Of a stretch of DNA of 7,933 nucleotides, positions 6,154-7,933 are shown piece after piece. This stretch comes from MADRE2 sp964397015 (GTDB taxonomy: Bacteria > Desulfobacterota > Desulfobacteria > Desulfobacterales > Desulfobacteraceae). Both the position numbers and the translations under genes were made by a program. The DNA is taken from assembly GCA_964397015.1 (NCBI GenBank), contig CAYNHL010000151.1:1-7933 (forward strand). Direction: 5' to 3'. Position 1 is the first letter of the stretch. The number at the start of each line of letters is the position of its first letter. The notes below the pieces were generated by a model. That model saw nothing but the letters and a program-made list of their open reading frames with translations. It did no database searches and was not told the DNA's origin.

Positions 6154-7933
6154 TCAATCCGGGTCAGCGGCGATCTGTTCCACAATGTCAAGGTCTTTGA
6201 GGATTACATACATGCATGGAATAACCAGCAGCACCATGATTGTGCTGGCCATCAGTCCAAACGAGGTGCTTATTACAAGGGGCACAAGTATCTGGGCCTG
6301 GAGGCTTTTTTCAAACAGCAGGGGCAGAAGGCCTGCAATTGTGGTAGTCGAGGTGAGCAGCACGGCCCTGAAACGGTCCAGGCTGGCCCGGGCCGCAGCA
6401 TCATAAACGGATTTGCCCTCTTTCCTGGCGTTTTTTAAAAACAGCACCAGCAAAATGGAGTCATTGACCACAATGCCCCCAAGGGCGACAAATCCCAGCA
6501 GGCTTGGCATGGATATGGGCACACCCATAAGGCCGTGGCCTGCGATAACGCCGATCAGGGAAAACGGGATGGCAAGCATCACGATAAGCGGTTCGGTAAA
6601 GGTTCTGAACTGAAAACTCAATAAAATGAAAACGCCGATAAGTCCGATCATCATGGACCTGAACATCGATTTCTGGGTAAAGGTGGTTTCTTCAAGGGTT
6701 CCGGCAATGGTCAGCCCGATATCGGGATACCTGCCGGTGAATTCCGGGCGAAAGGTTTTGTTGAAGCGGGCCATCAGTTCTTTGGTATTGGCCAGCCGCG
6801 TGTCCACATCCCCCCTGAGGGTCACAGCCCGCATGCCGTTGAAACGGGCGATCCTTGCCCAGTCCCGTTCCGTTTCCCAGGAGACTACTGCAGGCAGGGG
6901 CACCTGGCTGCCGTCCGGGTGCATCAACTTGAAGTTTTCAAGAAGATACAGGCTGTTTTTATCCATGTCCGCCAGCCTGACATCGATCTCATAGGCTTCC
7001 GGTCCCACCTGGATCTCATCGGCGGCAATACCCTGGAAAGCGGCTCTCAGCTGACGTCCCACTTCGGCAGCATCAAACCCCAGGCTGTGGGCGCCGGGCT
7101 TGATCTGCATGCGCAGCTCGGGTTTTCCCGGCCTCAGGTCGTCTGTCAGGTTCACCACCCCTTCGAACCGGTTGAACCAGTTTTTCAAATCAGTTACCGC
7201 CTCTTTCAAAGTGTCCAGGTCTTTTCCCCGCAGGCGGATTTCAATGGGTCGCCCGCCCGGGCCGAATCCGGGTTCGCTCAAAGTCAGGCTGATTACATCC
7301 GGCAGGTTCCCGATTTCTTTGCGCCATGCGGCCAGGTATTCGTCTATACTACCGGTTCTTTTTTCCGCCGTGAGCAGGTCAACGGTAACGGTGGCCACAT
7401 GGGGGCCGGTTTCAAAAGCCTCGGTGTTCCGATTGTACTGAACATAGGCATTTTCCACCAGATCCCTGCCGCCGGGCTGTTCGGGTGAAAACTGTCTGTT
7501 GGTGTGCGAAAGGGCATCCAGTATCCTGTCCACCGTTTTTTCGGTAAAAGACAGCGGAGTGCCCTGGGGCATCAAGAGCTGGGCCATGACAATATCCCCC
7601 TCCAGTTCCGGAAATCCCTGGAATTTGATTTTTCCGGATGCCACCATGCCCAAGGACAGGATCAACAGGCCGATAACCACCGATACCACAAGGTAACGCC
7701 AGGTGAGCAGCACCTGGATCAACCTGCCCAGGAGCCGGGTGCGTACCCAGTCGAAAAACCGGTCGAACCCCCGGCGGAAACGGTTTTTTTGGTTCGGGTC
7801 GAACTGGTGCATGGAGTGGTTCATGTGTCTGGGAAGAATCCAGAAGGCTTCGATAAGGCTGACGGCCAGTACCAGGATCAGCATCATGGGCACAACTTTC
7901 AGGACCCGGCCGATCTGGCCCTGGATAAAGGCC
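6154..7933 (-). CDS. RND efflux transporter permease (AcrB/HAE1-like), C-terminal 592 residues
   Basis: This is the inner-membrane pump subunit of a tripartite RND system, which uses the proton gradient to extrude compounds through an adaptor and an outer-membrane channel. The visible part starts before the helix ending SLIEAFWILPRH. A helix near 7700-7640 (RYLVVSVVIGLLIL) follows, then the second large periplasmic loop (porter and docking regions). Five helices between about 6665 and 6190 include PFSLIGVIAGHGLMG, LGGIVVNDSILL and LLTSTTTIAGLLPLL. The first half, with the TM4 proton-relay aspartates, lies off the window. Family length is about 1,030 residues, so roughly 430 are missing. Asn (6463-6465) sits where AcrB has Lys940, while the AcrB Arg971/Thr978 positions seem kept in RFRAVLLTS. 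The reading frame is open to the edge, so the GTG at 7893 is not the start. The adaptor gene is expected upstream, beyond the edge. Confidence 0.95.
   Translation of the reverse strand, partial: AFIQGQIGRVLKVVPMMLILVLAVSLIEAFWILPRHMNHSMHQFDPNQKNRFRRGFDRFFDWVRTRLLGRLIQVLLTWRYLVVSVVIGLLILSLGMVASGKIKFQGFPELEGDIVMAQLLMPQGTPLSFTEKTVDRILDALSHTNRQFSPEQPGGRDLVENAYVQYNRNTEAFETGPHVATVTVDLLTAEKRTGSIDEYLAAWRKEIGNLPDVISLTLSEPGFGPGGRPIEIRLRGKDLDTLKEAVTDLKNWFNRFEGVVNLTDDLRPGKPELRMQIKPGAHSLGFDAAEVGRQLRAAFQGIAADEIQVGPEAYEIDVRLADMDKNSLYLLENFKLMHPDGSQVPLPAVVSWETERDWARIARFNGMRAVTLRGDVDTRLANTKELMARFNKTFRPEFTGRYPDIGLTIAGTLEETTFTQKSMFRSMMIGLIGVFILLSFQFRTFTEPLIVMLAIPFSLIGVIAGHGLMGVPISMPSLLGFVALGGIVVNDSILLVLFLKNARKEGKSVYDAAARASLDRFRAVLLTSTTTIAGLLPLLFEKSLQAQILVPLVISTSFGLMASTIMVLLVIPCMYVILKDLDIVEQIAADPD

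Noticed and set aside
6919..7488. 189-codon plus-strand open frame
   Set aside because: It is antisense to the periplasmic loop of the RND permease. The GC-rich third positions of the true frame leave such open shadows.
7891..7893. GTG as a start codon for a short RND-like protein
   Set aside because: The frame stays open to the right edge and encodes AFIQGQIGRVLKVV, which is typical RND sequence before that helix. The codon is an internal Val.

Overview
The window holds four protein genes, two of them cut by its edges. A membrane-bound hybrid sensor histidine kinase lies on the minus strand (its 3' end is missing at base 1). A large exported multidomain protein with MORN repeats is on the plus strand, followed by an MFS drug/H+ antiporter on the plus strand. 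The C-terminal half of an RND efflux permease is on the minus strand (its 5' end is missing at the right edge). The mid-range base composition, the hybrid kinase with stacked PAS domains, and the exported protein with a choice-of-anchor U-like domain and DxNxDGxxD loops suggest a Gram-negative Desulfobacterota-type bacterium, perhaps a Desulfobacteraceae relative. This assignment is inferred from gene style; there is no rRNA or marker gene here.

Layout. Bases 1-2441 (minus) encode at least 813 residues: six predicted membrane helices, two PAS domains, a HisKA/HATPase core with phospho-acceptor His468, and a C-terminal receiver domain with Asp760. Bases 2442-2693 are an AT-rich divergent intergenic region. 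It carries a perfect 17-bp palindrome, a second shorter palindrome, and GG-N10-GC elements in both directions that resemble weak sigma-54 promoters. Bases 2694-4865 (plus) encode a 723-residue secreted protein: signal peptide, MORN repeats, fibronectin III-like domain, calcium-loop segment, choice-of-anchor U-like domain, carboxypeptidase-regulatory-like domain, and two copies of a roughly 105-residue module that I do not recognise. The MFS gene (4912-6069) follows after 46 bases and may be co-transcribed. It converges on the RND permease gene (6154 to beyond 7933), separated by 84 bases that include hairpins.

How the genes may work together. The kinase and the exported protein share a divergent control region, so co-regulation is plausible but unproven. 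The two efflux pumps belong to unrelated superfamilies and are transcribed toward each other, so they are probably separate units. The RND adaptor gene would be expected beyond the right edge. I see no RNA gene, insertion sequence, CRISPR array or attachment site, and no gene-free stretch above 300 bases. The least ordinary content is the architecture of the MORN protein and its duplicated C-terminal module. I see no clear evidence of a new multi-gene system.
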